Shown here: piece by piece, positions 53,820 to 64,000 of the stretch | Numbering within the stretch: the first letter of the stretch is position 1 | How the letters are laid out: every line of letters starts with the position of its first letter | Origin: Apium graveolens | Taxonomy: Eukaryota; Streptophyta; Magnoliopsida; Apiales; Apiaceae | DNA: 64,000 nt | NCBI RefSeq assembly: GCF_009905375.1 | Contig: NC_133647.1 | Span: 139,123,263 to 139,187,262, forward strand | Direction of reading: 5' to 3' | Position numbers and translations under genes: made by a program | Notes under the pieces: model-generated | Told to the model about the DNA's origin: nothing | Seen by the model: only the letters and a program-made list of their open reading frames with translations | Database searches by the model: none

Positions 53820-54167
53820 TTATTCATGAGTGTCGGAATATAATACACATCCTCTAGCGTGCAATTTTTTTTCATTTTTGCACTCAAAAACCATAGTTTT
53901 ATTACCTTCAGTTCGAACAGTAGACCCGTCTCCAAAGCTAACCAAGCCACATATTTGTTCATCAAGTTCCATATATTTCGACTTGAAACAAGTCATATGA
54001 TTACTAGCTCCATTGTCCAAATACCACACATTAGACTCATCTTGCACCTTCGACAGTTTTGACGGAATAACCTGGTTTTCATTCAGGTGAGTACCTTCTG
54101 GATCTTCTCTCTCATATTTTGCAAGCAACAAGGAAGGCTCATCATCTTCGAGCTTTGCCATATTCAC
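53820..54167 (-). pseudogene. copia-1 protease
   Basis: VWYLDNGASNHMTC at about 53990-54030 is the protease active-site block; D-S-G is changed to D-N-G, a loss of a conserved residue. Upstream, at about 54180-54250, the minus strand has a decayed CCHC knuckle region. Downstream stops separate it from integrase. Confidence 0.82.
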
Positions 54168-54538
54168 TTCTTCCTTTGATTCTCTGTTGCGTTTTGGTTT
54201 TCTATAATCTGCAGTAAAATTCCCGTATGCGGAACAATTGTAGCATCTCAGGTTGCTCTTGTCACGTCCTCCCGAGGTCTAGAACCTGAATATTGTCCAT
54301 AATAGTTTCTTTTGCTCGATCATTTCTTCCATTCTTCATGGGTAAGAAAAAGTTTGCTATCACCAGCCTCTCGTTCCTGCCACTCCTCTTCGGTTAGCAT
54401 TTATTGTCCCTCGCTCGATTCATTTTTTCCACTTCTAATTCGTCTTTCTTCATGAGCATTCAATGAGCCCACTACTTCCTCCACTGTTAAATTTTCCAAA
54501 TCACCAAATTGCTCCAAGGTTGATACCATTTACAAGAA

Positions 54539-54979
54539 CTAAGCAGGTATTGCACGAAGCATCTTTTTAACCACATAGGACTCTGCCATAGTGTCACCTA
54601 ACGCTCGAATGTTTGTAACGAGTCCATTCAACTTTAGGTTAAAATCGTCTAACTGTTCAATATCTTTCATCACCAGAGATTCAAACTCAACTCTCAACGT
54701 TTGAACATTGGCCTTTTTCATACGATCTGCCCCTTGGCACATTATCTTCGGGGCTGTCCACGCCTCCTTAGATGTTCCTTTCTCTGCAATTGAAAGAACC
54801 ATATCTTCAGGTAGTCCTTGGTACATCATAGTCGAAGCCATCTTGTCTACATTTTCTCCAATAGTCACCTTCGAAGCTGCTGGCTTTATTGTTGTCCAAA
54901 CCCCTTGCGCCTGCATGTATACCTTCATCTTTAGAGCCCAAGTGGTGTAGTTGTTATTGGTTAACATAGGATAACTCAA
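54539..54979 (-). pseudogene. copia-1 GAG N-terminal part
   Basis: It starts YPMLTNNNYTTWALKMKVYM, the usual copia gag opening, then VWTTIKPAAS and VQTLRVEFESLVMKDIEQLD with LNGLVTNIRALG of the UBN2 domain. It stops at 54539, after which coding traces continue to 54250 in other frames. Confidence 0.85.
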
Positions 54980-55050
54980 GCCTATCGATCCGCCTCCCTT
55001 GACCTTGTTGATGTCCAGTACAATGCTTCTTGCCTTTCACTGAGTGTTTT

Positions 55051-55065
55051 CTAGCTATGATACCA
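55051..55065 (-). other. copia-1 primer-binding site
   Basis: On the minus strand TGGTATCATAGCTAG lies five bases from the LTR. It is close to the initiator tRNA-Met complement; the AGAGC to ATAGC change is a known variant in copia elements. Confidence 0.75.
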
Positions 55066-55070
55066 TATAT

Positions 55071-55254
55071 TGTTAATACCTTTATAATATATTAACTGTA
55101 TAGTGTAAAACTGAGAAACAAGAAAGGTTTGCTTGCCAAAAAGCATTACTGATTTATTTGATAATTGAACTAGATATAGCTGATCACTACAACTGATATG
55201 CTAAAAACCATGACATAAACATGAACACACGACCTACACAAACTCAATAATCCT
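55071..55254 (-). repeat. copia-1 5' LTR, partial (184 bp)
   Basis: It matches 51021-51204 (TGTTAATACC through AATCCT). Similarity stops at 55254; after 19 further bases copia-2 begins. The rest of this LTR should lie beyond copia-2, outside the window. Confidence 0.85.
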
Positions 55255-55273
55255 GACTTAGTCTACTTCCTAC

Positions 55274-56979
55274 TGAAGGGTTTTTAGCACATAAACGCAG
55301 CGAAAATGTAAATTTAATCTTAAAAAAAAATCAAAACCCTCCGCAGGATCCATGCGAAAAATAATATTTAATTCGTAGTTCATTATGTTTACCTTAAGAA
55401 GCTTTATATTAATGGAAAGATGGAGGTCTTTAATGGCGATCCAAAAATGATGAACGGAGATCCTTAGCAGCTGCTTCTCAAGTGTGAAGCACTCCACCGG
55501 TATCCACCAAGAAAACGATGTAATGAAGGAGGAGGAGATTGAGAGAATTAGGGTTTTGTAAATCTTTTTGGTTGAGGCAAAAATAGGGTCTATAATAGTA
55601 TATTTATAGGCAAAATTTTCAGCTGAAAATTTTCCCATAAAATATTATTATTATTAACCCTTTATTATTCTCACGAATAATTAAAACACCTTTTAATTAT
55701 TCATCCTTTTTCTAAACTCTTTAGAAATAATTCTCTCACTTGATTTAATTTCCAAAAATTAAATTCTTAATTAATAATATTAAGAACCTTTTCTTAATTA
55801 ATTTATAATCAATTAAATCTCATTTAATCAATTATTAAATTTGCCAATTAATTATTTATTTCATAAATAAATAATTATCCGCCATTATTAATTAATTCCT
55901 CCACCATTAAATCATTCTCTTTTATGGTGCGACCCTGTAGGTTCAATATTAAGCCGGTAGTAGAAATAAATAATAATAAAACTATTTTATCATTATTTAT
56001 ATAAATTCTCTAATTCATTAAATATGATTAATTAATTAATCATATTTATTCTACATCGTGAGGGATACTTCTCAGCATATCGCGACTATCCGGATAATAC
56101 GAATTCACTGCTTAGAATACCAAGAACCTATTCAGTGAGTAGTTACCGTACAATCAATTCCTTCTATCCTGCAATGTCATGATTAAATATAAGGCATGGA
56201 ACTTGTGTCAAGCCTATCTTATTTAATCACTTTCTTTCCCATTCACTATGCTTAGTTTTATTTAATGTAAATTAGAAACACTTTCTAATTTCATTCACTC
56301 TAGCCAGAGATTCCTGAACTAGCATAAGTGGATCAACATTGAACATTCTCTTCCTTTACTGGAAGGGGTAGATCCTTTATTGATCATACACTATCTTCGT
56401 GTACAAATTCCTATACCCAGTAGAGCCCTTATAATTGTCCCTTGAGACTAAGAACTAAACCAAAGCATAGTTCAGTGTACACAAGATGACTATGATGACC
56501 TCAAGTTTAAGGATACTTGTACAACTATCACTATGTGAACAACTGCTGACCGTGAGTGAACTCCATCAGTTATTCAGCTGTATGAGTCATGTTCAGTGAA
56601 CTTATTCTATAATAAGCACCTACATACTAGCTATAGTGTCACCACACAGATGTCTATGAGAACAAACATCCTTCATAATGAAGCAAGCATAGTATGTATC
56701 GATCTTTATGGATTATTAATTACCAGTTAGTAATCCTACGACCAGGAACTATTTAAGTTTAGAGTTATCATCTTTTAGGTCTCATTATTATGATCTCATC
56801 ACAATCCATTAAAAGCTTTACTCTAAACTGTGGTATATCTTATTTAAACATTTAAATAGATAGAGCCCCTAATAAAAACAAAACAAGTTTTTTATTAATT
56901 TCAATGAAATCAAAACAGATTACATAAAAGTTATTCCTAAATCCTCATACATGATTGGACTTAGGACATATCTCGTTCA
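55274..56979 (-). repeat. copia-2 3' LTR (1706 bp)
   Basis: The left end TGAAGGGTTTTTAGCAC and right end ...CTCGTTCA form TGAA...TTCA termini. The right one is set by the adjacent purine tract (AAGTGGGAGATT on the minus strand, 56980-56991). No partner LTR is in the window, so the left end rests on the TG and on the end of copia-1 similarity. Confidence 0.78.
55601..55609 (-). promoter_or_regulatory. TATA box of copia-2 LTR
   Basis: On the minus strand CCTATAAATA lies in the LTR, followed downstream by a leader-like stretch with many CT and CTC runs (55500-55560). It is a likely start for element transcription. Confidence 0.5.
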
Positions 56980-56993
56980 ATCTCCCACTTGTA

Positions 56994-58124
56994 CTAAAGC
57001 CAATCACTCTGGTATCTAATACCCATCTTGTCTTTATGATGATCAAAGTGACTATAAGAAAGTGGCTTTATGAGTGGGTCTGCTACGTTGTTATGTGTGT
57101 CAACTCTCTTGACGTTGACATCTCCTCTTTCAACAATCTCCCTAATCAGATGAAAGCGCCGCAGGACATGTTTGGAATTTCTATGAGACCTAGGTTCCTT
57201 GGCTTGTGCTATTGCTGCGTTGTTATCACAATACAACATAATAGGCTCTTCAACGCTAGGAACAACTCCCAACTCAGAAACAAATTTCCTCATCCAAACG
57301 GCTTCTTTTGCAGCCTCACTTGTAGTTATATATTCTGCTTCCGCTGTGGAGTCAGCCGTTGTAGACTGTTTGGAACTCTTCCAATTAATCGCACCACCAT
57401 TTAGAGTAAACACGTACCCTGACATGGATTTTCTATCACTCTCTGATTGAAAACTAGAGTCAGTATAACCCTCTATTTTCAACTCAGATTCACCACCAAA
57501 AACAAGAAAAATGTCCTGAGTCCTTCGCAAGTACTTAAGGATATTTTTCACTGCTTGCCAGTGGTCTTCACCTGGATTGGACTGATATCTGCTCGTCACA
57601 CTAATTGAATAAGCAACATCAGGCCTAGTACACAACATCGCGTACATGATAGATCCTATTACTGAAGCATAAGGAATCTTACTCATACGCTCTCTTTCCT
57701 CAGGTGTCTTAGGAGACATGTTTTCGGAAAGGGACACTCCATGGCTCATCGGTATGAGACCTCTTTTGGAGTTTTCCATGCTAAACCTTTTAAGCACTTT
57801 CTGGATGTATGTACCCTGGGTAAGACCTATCATTCTTCTAGATCTATCTCTATAGATCTTCATACTGAGAATGTAGGATGCTTCTCCCAAGTCCTTCATG
57901 GTGAAGTTCTTTGATAGCCATACTTTGACTGATTGTAGCATCGGTATATCATTTCCTATAAGAAGTATGTCATCCACATACAATACAAGAAATGTTGCCG
58001 CGCTCCCACTAACCTTCTTGTAGACACATGGTTCATCTATGTTTTTGATAAAACCAAACTCTTTGGTTGTCTCATCAAAACGGATGTTCCATCTACGAGA
58101 AGCTTGCCTTAAGCCATATATGGT
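56994..58124 (-). pseudogene. copia-2 RT C-terminal half and RNase H
   Basis: Open on the minus strand from just below the TGA at 58125-58127 to 56994. It has IYGLRQASRRWN, the catalytic YVDDILLIGND (about 57960-57990) and LCTRPDVAYSISVTSRY. RNase H blocks follow: IEGYTDSSFQSESDRKSMSG, STAEAEYITTSEAAKEAVWM, LYCDNNAAI and HVLRRFHLIRE with VDTHNNVADPLIKPL. All RNase H catalytic acids appear present. The single stop upstream is the main damage of this part. Confidence 0.9.
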
Positions 58125-58892
58125 TCACAGCAGCTTACACACTAGGTGTTCATTTCCCTTGGAAAGAAAACCCTCTGGCTGTGTCATATACACTTCCTCC
58201 TCAAGTTCCCCATTGAGGAAGGCCGTTTTCACGTCCATTTGCCAGATCTCATAGTCGTAGTAAGCAACAATCGCAAGCAAAATCCGAATTAATTTTAACA
58301 GGGCTACAGGTGAAAAAGTTTCATCAAAGTTAATCCCTTGCCTTTGTTTGAATCCTTTTGCCATGAGCCTGGCCTTATAGGTCTCCACCTGGCCATCTGC
58401 TCCAATCTTTCTTTTGTATACCCACTTGCACCCAACAGGCTTAACACCTTCAGGCGCCTCAACCAGAGTCCATACTTGGTTGGTATATATAGATTCCATT
58501 TCGAATTTCATGGCACTATGCCATTTCTCTGAGTCAACACTACTCATAGCCTCATTATAGGTCACAGGGTTGTCATCATCAATGATTGACAACTCATTGT
58601 CATTCTCAATGAAAAGGCCATAATACCTCTCAGGTTGGCAAGACACTCTCCCTGTCCTACGAATGGGCTGTTCCACAGAAGGTTGTTCAGTCTGAACATG
58701 TGTTTCCACTTGATCCGTAGTAGTTTGTGCTTCTTGAACTTCATCAAGTTTAATTTTGCTCCCACTGTTTCCTTCAAGGATAAACTCCTTTTCCAAGAAG
58801 GTAGCATGTCTGGAGACAAACACCCAATGATCGGTGTAAAAGTAATACCCCAAAGTCTCTTTAGGATATCCCATAAAATTACATTTTACGGA
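58125..58892 (-). pseudogene. copia-2 integrase tail and RT N-terminal half
   Basis: On the minus strand it reads FMGYPKETLGYYFY (end of integrase), a linker with QTTTDQVETHVQTEQ, then RT: NQVWTLVEAPEGVKPVGCKW, YKARLMAKGFKQRQGINFDE, and MDVKTAFLNGELEEEVYM. It is framed by two TGA codons, at 58893-58895 and 58125-58127. The first stands where Arg (CGA or AGA) is usual. Confidence 0.9.
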
Positions 58893-59393
58893 TCAAGATT
58901 CCAGCTTATCTGGGTCAACTTTCTTGACATAAGCTAGACATCCCCAAATCTTAACGTGTTTAAGACTCAATTTCCTTTCTTTCCATATCTCATATGGTGT
59001 TTGAGGAACAGATTTGGAAGGCACCTTATTCAGTAAATATGCTGAGGTTTCCAATGCATAACCCCATAGGAATACTGGAAGATTCACATAGCTCATCATG
59101 GACCGAACCATGTCTAACAAAGTTCGATTTCTCCTTTCAGATACCCCATTTAACTGTGGAGTATATGGAGGAGTCCACTGGGAGACTATACCATTTTTTT
59201 GAGATAATCTAGAAACTCTCCATTCAAGTATTCACCACCTCGATCTGATCGAAGAGTTATAATACTGTGTTTGGTTTGTTTCTCCACTTCATGTTTATAT
59301 TCTTTGAACTTTTCAAAGGCTTCAGACTTGTGTTTCATCAAATACACATATCTGAATCTAGATCTATCATCTATGAAAGTAATGAAGTATGAA
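58893..59393 (-). pseudogene. copia-2 integrase core
   Basis: From the gypsy junction downward: YFITFIDDRSRFRYVYLMKH (catalytic D), [17 protein letters not shown], then a one-base frame change in an A run near 59197. [19 protein letters not shown] (with the catalytic Glu) and [20 protein letters not shown] follow, then the TGA at 58893. The N-terminal zinc domain is on the other side of the gypsy insertion. Confidence 0.88.
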
Positions 59394-61466
59394 TGTAATA
59401 ACCCCAAATTTTTGAACTTTTTGTAACCCTTATGAATAGTATTTTTGCTGATTATGCTGAATAAGAAAACTTTTCATGTCACACTATGTAGGGGTTCTTT
59501 TATTGTTATTCTGAGATCTTATTAGTACTCTATATGGTATATAAGTGTATGTAAAGATCGTCAGAATCCAAATTCGAATACTTTGATTTTTCACAAAAAT
59601 CCACCAGATACCGAAAGAATTGAGTATAAGGTAACAGGATAAAAAGGATTTAAATTCAAGGATTATAAGAGAGGATCATAAAAGGAATATAATGTATTGA
59701 GAAAGGTTAAGGAGACCCAAGTAATAAGATCCCGGGTATGATCCCTCAAACGATAAACGAAAACGAAAGTTAAGCGAACCGTATAACAGATCAGCGGTCA
59801 GTAGCCAAGTAATTAGGAGCTAATCAAAGAGGTTAGTGATGATGATGTCACCACACCAACAAGAAGAGGACAAGTGTGGTTGGATGACATGGGAGGATAA
59901 CATAAGCATGACCAAAAAGGAAGGAAGGTTGGTTGATTATAAACCACATAAAAATTCACCATGGTTAAAAGGTAATAAATCAAAACAAAAGTGGATCAAC
60001 CAAGCCAAACAAATCAAAAACACAAAAAAACACAATTTGACTCCCATTTTCTTCAAGAAGCTCTCGACTTCTTTCTTAAGAAATGGGAAGTCCAAGCTCC
60101 TCCACTTGCTAATTTACAAGGTAATTATCCTAGCTTCTCCTAGTTAAGTTACATACTTCCTAGGAATCTTAGCTTCAAAATCCTTTCCTAGCATTTCTTA
60201 TAAATCATTCAAGAAGATGGTGAATTGTACTTTCTTGAATTTAATTTTTGTGTTCTTGATTTCTTTGAAAGATCAAGCTGGTAGGAGGTTAGATCAAGGC
60301 TTCTTAAGGCTTCCTAGCTACTCTAATCACTCCAAGGAAGGTATAACCCCTCGAAACCCTAACTTTACTTTGAGCATTAGGTTTGGTTTTGTTTGTTATG
60401 GTTCATGAGAGGCATGGTTGTTGTGTATTTAGAGATTGGTTGGTTTTGTGATGTTTTTGGAATGGTAAATCTTGGTAATTAGTTAATGAACTTAAGTAAG
60501 CTTTTAGTTCGTGATTGAGAAGTAGTATAAAGTGGAAACCTTGAGATGTTGGGGCTGTTGTAGTAGTATATGGATGAAGTTTGGTTGTAACAATGATTGT
60601 GGGTTGATTGTGGATTGAATTGGAGTAGTATAAAATTTGGTAATCGCGTAAACATAGCCGTCGTAATGCCCGATTTACTTTAGACTGTTTTTGTTCTTAA
60701 CATCAGGACCCGTGAACTCACTGTTAGGTTTTGACCATTGCCATGATTAGATAGTTCATGTTACGAGCTTCGTTTTGATATGTGGTTCGTTTGAATCCGA
60801 TGTACGGTTTAGGAGAAACGACCGTTTTAAGTAACGGCGCTTTGCGACCGAACCATTACCCCTCGCCTTACTTTGAAACCTTGGTTAAGGACTTTAAATG
60901 ACTAATTGGGGTATGAAACAGTTATGTTAAGTGGATTAGGCAGTTGGTAAGGTACTCGCGAAAGAATCGCCTTAAAACTCTTAATGCTTAATTTATTAAA
61001 AATGGTGGAGCCAAGGGTACTCGAGCGACTTAAGTGAATCGTTAAGCGTGAAAGCGAACGTTAGGGGTCTAATTGGTTAAAGTCTAGTTTCTTAAGCGAC
61101 CGGGGATTAATTCCGACTTATGTTGTTGTTCATAGGTTATCGGACCCACTCTAAGCTTAAGTCTATCCGGGAACACTCAGGCAAGTTTTCTACACGTTAT
61201 ACTGTTGTTGTGATGTATATATGTATATGTATTATCTTGTGATAGATGCATGATGGTTAATTAGCAAATCTTTTGATATATTGGAGCATGCTGATATGGT
61301 TTATATGCATGTCTGTTTTGTAATCTTGATATCTATCTGTTGATTCCAATGCTTATAATTGCATAATGCCTATGCTAGAGATAAGCAGTAGTTGCGTATA
61401 CCCTTAGTATAGGGGACCCAAAGGCGAACATTTTCTAAAACCGGGAGTCGATGTTCCCGAGTATAA

Positions 61467-61467
61467 C

Positions 61468-61499
<32 letters not shown>

Positions 61500-61504
61500 A
61501 TATA
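61467..61504. repeat. (TA)n microsatellite in the gypsy LTR
   Basis: About 38 bp of alternating TA with one TTTA interruption. Confidence 0.9.
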
Positions 61505-61559
61505 AGATATAGTTTTCAAAACTATTAATCAAATAAGGTTTAGTCGATAACTTTATTTT

Positions 61560-61659
61560 ATTTAATGAATATTATTTAAATATTCATTCGAGGACTTATG
61601 ACTCTGTTTATTCTATTTAATGAATATTATTTGAATATTCATTCGAGGACATATGACTC
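61560..61659. repeat. 55-bp tandem duplication with a palindromic core
   Basis: ATTTAATGAATATTATTT, then AATATTCATTCGAGGAC and ATGACTC, occur at 61560-61604 and 61615-61659. Each unit contains ATGAATATT...AATATTCAT, an inverted repeat that could fold. Confidence 0.85.
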
Positions 61660-63588
61660 CGATTATTTACTAATTAATATTCTTTATTTTATTAAAGAAT
61701 AATGTGTCGATAATCAAACTTACTTTTGATTATTCAAATAAAGATAGTACTTTCGTATAAGTATATCTTTGGTTATTTAATATTCATTTCAAGTATAAGT
61801 TTTAAAACTTCTACTTCAATTATTTTTATAAGGATTATCCTTATGGGAATATTATTTAAATAATAATATTTAGATATTTTTTACTATATTGGGACTGATT
61901 TATTTTATTAAATCAGCATTACTCCAAACATTCTTAAAAATGTTTTCGAGTCTTCAAAATGATTTTTAAAAGTTAGGGCGGATCCCAAAACCCATTTTTA
62001 TATTTAAGATCTTCCTTTCGAAGGGGATTTAAATACTCGTTCAAAACCTGAGGGATCCGGCTCTGTGGTGTGTTTTATATTCGCAACGAGGTTGTTGTGT
62101 TGACAAAAGAGTTTTTGATTACTTACCCAACACTCGGGAAGTAAAATTCTGGGAACAAGTTCATCCATTAACAGGCATCGCCTGGGAAATATCGGTGAGT
62201 TTTCCTTTCCAACTAGATACGACTTCTTAGTGGAGCCGTATCAACAAGTTTGTACTTGGGGAAAGGGAGAACGAGCTTTATGTTTCAGGGTCATGGATTT
62301 CATCTGAACTAGGAGTGGCGTAAGTGGTCGAGTGGCGCCGGCCCAGCCTTATTATATTGGCCAAAATGGCCTGGAAGTTCCGCTAAGACGGTCTATTCCT
62401 TAGGAGTCCAGTGTTCGGTTGACAAGTAAATACGACAGGTTCTCCTCTACATGTAGAAAATGGTGGGGTTGCACTACTACGACTGATCATCGTAAGTGGT
62501 CTTCCTGGCGCGACAAACTCCCGCAATGAGTTCATCATCCAGTTGGATATTTCTGCAACACTACCCGGAGCATTTCGGTCGAAAGGCTACGAATGGGTGG
62601 TTGCCGAAGCATTGACAGGGTTAAGCAATTATAATGGTGTTTCCATCAAATGAAGTATCTCGTAACTTCATTTCATTCAATAATATTTCAAGGATTGAAT
62701 ATATTCAAGTCTTATCTTGTAGTCTCATCTATGTGATGAACTTTTGAAACTGATTATAACTTGAACGGTGGTAGTTCAAGTAGTATTTCGGAAAGATATA
62801 AGTATATTGGGGTATCTTGTTACTTCATCTTTTCAACTTATATCTGGTTATTGATTATCTTATGCATGACAAAGATTTTCAGAAAAACGTTGAGACAAGG
62901 TTAGATATATTAGATCACCTTGTAACGATATTTTATACAGTTATAAGCTGGAACTCTGTGTATACTATATAGGTCAGAGGATTTCAAAGATTGTGAAAAG
63001 TATATATGTATATATACTGAATATTTTGCGAATTGGTCGCATAAGAGATCAAACTTGGTTCATTTCTTTCGACCAAGACTTTCATGAGTACTGTGAGCAT
63101 GCTCATATATTGTTAATTATTCTACATATTATTTTGGTGGGCTTGTTGCTCACCCTTGCTTTCTTCTTTCATCACACAACAACAAATAGACAAGATGAAC
63201 AGGACCAAGCTCCAATTCGTGAGCAGATAGGAAATGTTTCGCAGTTTCCTGTAGGCGTTGATGTCGTTGTAGCTGAGGTAGGATCTACCAATAGGCTAGG
63301 TTTTCAACTACTGATGTACCAGACTTATGTATATTATGAATTGTAATAATGGCAAAGAATATGTAAATTTATTCAAAAACCCTTTTGAGGTGTAATGACT
63401 TATAATTGTGGAATAAAATGACTTGTGTTATTTTTGGTATTCATCTCTGAGACTATAACTTGTGGTGTGTGTATAGTGGGGTCACAGTATGCAGTAGTTG
63501 GTTGATTATTAAAATTACGTATTATTAAGGGAAATGGAACTCGTAACAACCCGGATCCCTGACCCCGGATTTGGGGGTGTTACAGAAG

Positions 63589-63600
63589 TGGTATCAGAGC
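63589..63600 (+). other. Primer-binding site of the 4.19-kb-LTR gypsy element (initiator tRNA-Met)
   Basis: TGGTATCAGAGC follows the LTR by four bases and continues CAAGCG. It is complementary to the 3' end of initiator tRNA-Met. Confidence 0.92.
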
Positions 63601-63828
63601 CAAGCGTTATAAACCTCAGAGATGATGTGACGTTAAAATAATAAGTTCACTAAGATAGTAAGGACTCTTGCCAAGTTCCTAGTCGGACTACCTAACGTAG
63701 TACTGACAGTTAAAATATCGTGATAGAAGCGTAGTTTGTTATCGTATATGGTAGCGGGATCCCGAACCTTGAGGTTGAGGGGCATCAGCGCGATGATGTT
63801 TTATTACTAATTGGAGATCAGATTGTGG

Positions 63829-64000
63829 ATCCGATAGAGCGTCCTAACGCAGGACCGGATGATGTTCATATTGAGGATGTAGCGGTTGAGGATATTGTCC
63901 TAGAAGGGATTGTTGCTGAGGAGGATACCGTAGAGGATCCTGACAAGAATGAATAAAAAACCATTGAGGAATTGATGACCATGGTTAGGGAAACTACCAG
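63829..64000 (+). pseudogene. Start of the gypsy leader or gag region, partial
   Basis: From about 63829 one frame reads an acidic stretch (VHIEDVAVEDIVLEGIVAEE, then DTVEDPDKNE) to a TAA at 63955, then KTIEELMTMVRETT to the window end. Acidic N-termini before gag are common in such elements. A TAA where GAA or CAA may have been suggests damage, but the frame start is unknown. Confidence 0.45.

Larger units (their letters stand above)
51021..55254 (-). mobile_element. Ty1/copia element copia-1, right LTR cut by copia-2
   Basis: The minus-strand element has LTRs at 51021-51282 (262 bp, full) and 55071-55254 (184 bp, cut). The gene order is gag, protease, integrase, RT and RNase H, all broken. 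A primer-binding site and a polypurine tract sit at the expected ends. It lies in the CACTA 3' region. Lineage not assigned; the short LTR and compact pol exclude SIRE. Confidence 0.87.
55274..59393 (-). mobile_element. Ty1/copia element copia-2, 3' half
   Basis: The minus-strand element has a complete 3' LTR (55274-56979), polypurine tract, RNase H, RT and integrase. It is cut in the integrase core at 59393 by a gypsy LTR. Gag, protease, primer site and 5' LTR would lie beyond the window. CCTAC (55269-55273) would be its left target duplication, not testable here. Confidence 0.87.
59394..63584 (+). repeat. Gypsy LTR, 4191 bp
   Basis: It starts TGTAATAACCCCAAATTT and ends GGATTTGGGGGTGTTACA, the complementary-looking termini typical of these families, followed after four bases by TGGTATCAGAGC. 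Inside are a (TA)n tract (61467-61504), a 55-bp direct repeat (61560 and 61615), and TTGCTCACCCTTGC at 63146-63159. ORFs of 60-117 codons inside it carry no domain I recognise and are not called genes. The long LTR suggests family-specific expansion; I found no nested element ends in it. Confidence 0.85.
59394..64000 (+). mobile_element. Ty3/gypsy element with a 4.19-kb LTR, 5' part only
   Basis: A complete 5' LTR (59394-63584), primer-binding site, and about 400 bp of leader or gag region run off the window. It was the last insertion of the right-hand nest, since it breaks copia-2. ATGAA at 59389-59393 should be its target duplication; the partner is outside. LTR end motifs and the shared block near the 3' end suggest a chromovirus of a different family from the one at 35206. 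Confidence 0.85.

Noticed and set aside
55270..55638. 122-codon minus-strand ORF in the copia-2 LTR
   Set aside because: It spans the leader region after the TATA box and the LTR end; no domain and overlaps the LTR terminus.
59836..60147. 103-codon ORF in the gypsy LTR
   Set aside because: Low-complexity, Lys-rich translation with no domain and no second copy in the window to test conservation.
62993..63346. 117-codon ORF with a hydrophobic segment in the gypsy LTR
   Set aside because: It lies wholly within the LTR, has no recognised domain and overlaps the shared TTGCTCACCC block; more likely untranslated leader.

Overview
This window looks like nuclear DNA of a flowering plant with a large, repeat-rich genome. 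Supporting signs are a spliced pectinesterase gene, AT-rich spacers, and plant-type Ty1/copia, Ty3/gypsy, L1-type LINE, hAT and CACTA elements. The repertoire suits a eudicot, but the species cannot be named from the sequence. Nearly everything except one host gene is transposable-element DNA, mostly nested and decayed.

Left part (1-26.4 kb). A SIRE-type LTR remnant (1-369) abuts a LINE 3' fragment ending in poly(A) (372-1387). A repetitive AT-rich stretch with a SINE-like insert follows. LINE-1 (about 2.96-7.70 kb, resuming 20.59-22.3 kb) is split by an Athila-type gypsy element on the minus strand (7698-20585). That element is itself split by a SIRE-type copia element on the minus strand (8538-16134). 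Both insertions have exact 5-bp target duplications (TTTGT, GCTTG). Next come RNase H remnants of a second LINE (22.6-23.45 kb). This LINE is split by a 2725-bp non-autonomous hAT-like element (23450-26174) with an 8-bp target duplication, and its core is a 176-bp tandem array with a three-monomer higher-order period.

Host gene. A complete two-exon pectinesterase gene (27210-28879, plus strand) with a TATA box is the only gene I regard as functional.

Right part (29.5-64 kb). A CACTA element starts near 29.56 kb. It has GACGTGGC-rich subterminal repeats, a second tandem array related to the one in the hAT element, an exon-like fragment resembling the V-ATPase c'' proteolipid gene, and a broken TnpD transposase (33.2-35.2 kb, resuming at 50.24-50.54 kb). 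A Tekay/Del-type chromovirus in an LTR-internal-LTR-truncated internal arrangement (35206-50241) lies inside it. Distal to this, copia-1 (51021-55254, minus) is entered by copia-2 (55274-59393, minus), which is entered by another gypsy element with a 4.19-kb LTR (59394-63584). That element's internal region runs off the window.

The genes do not form a pathway. The window records successive insertions, deletions and C-to-T decay around one cell-wall gene. The most unusual points are the trimeric higher-order repeat in the hAT element, the related monomer in the CACTA element, the captured V-ATPase exon, and the tandem chromovirus whose two copies share the same inactivating mutations.
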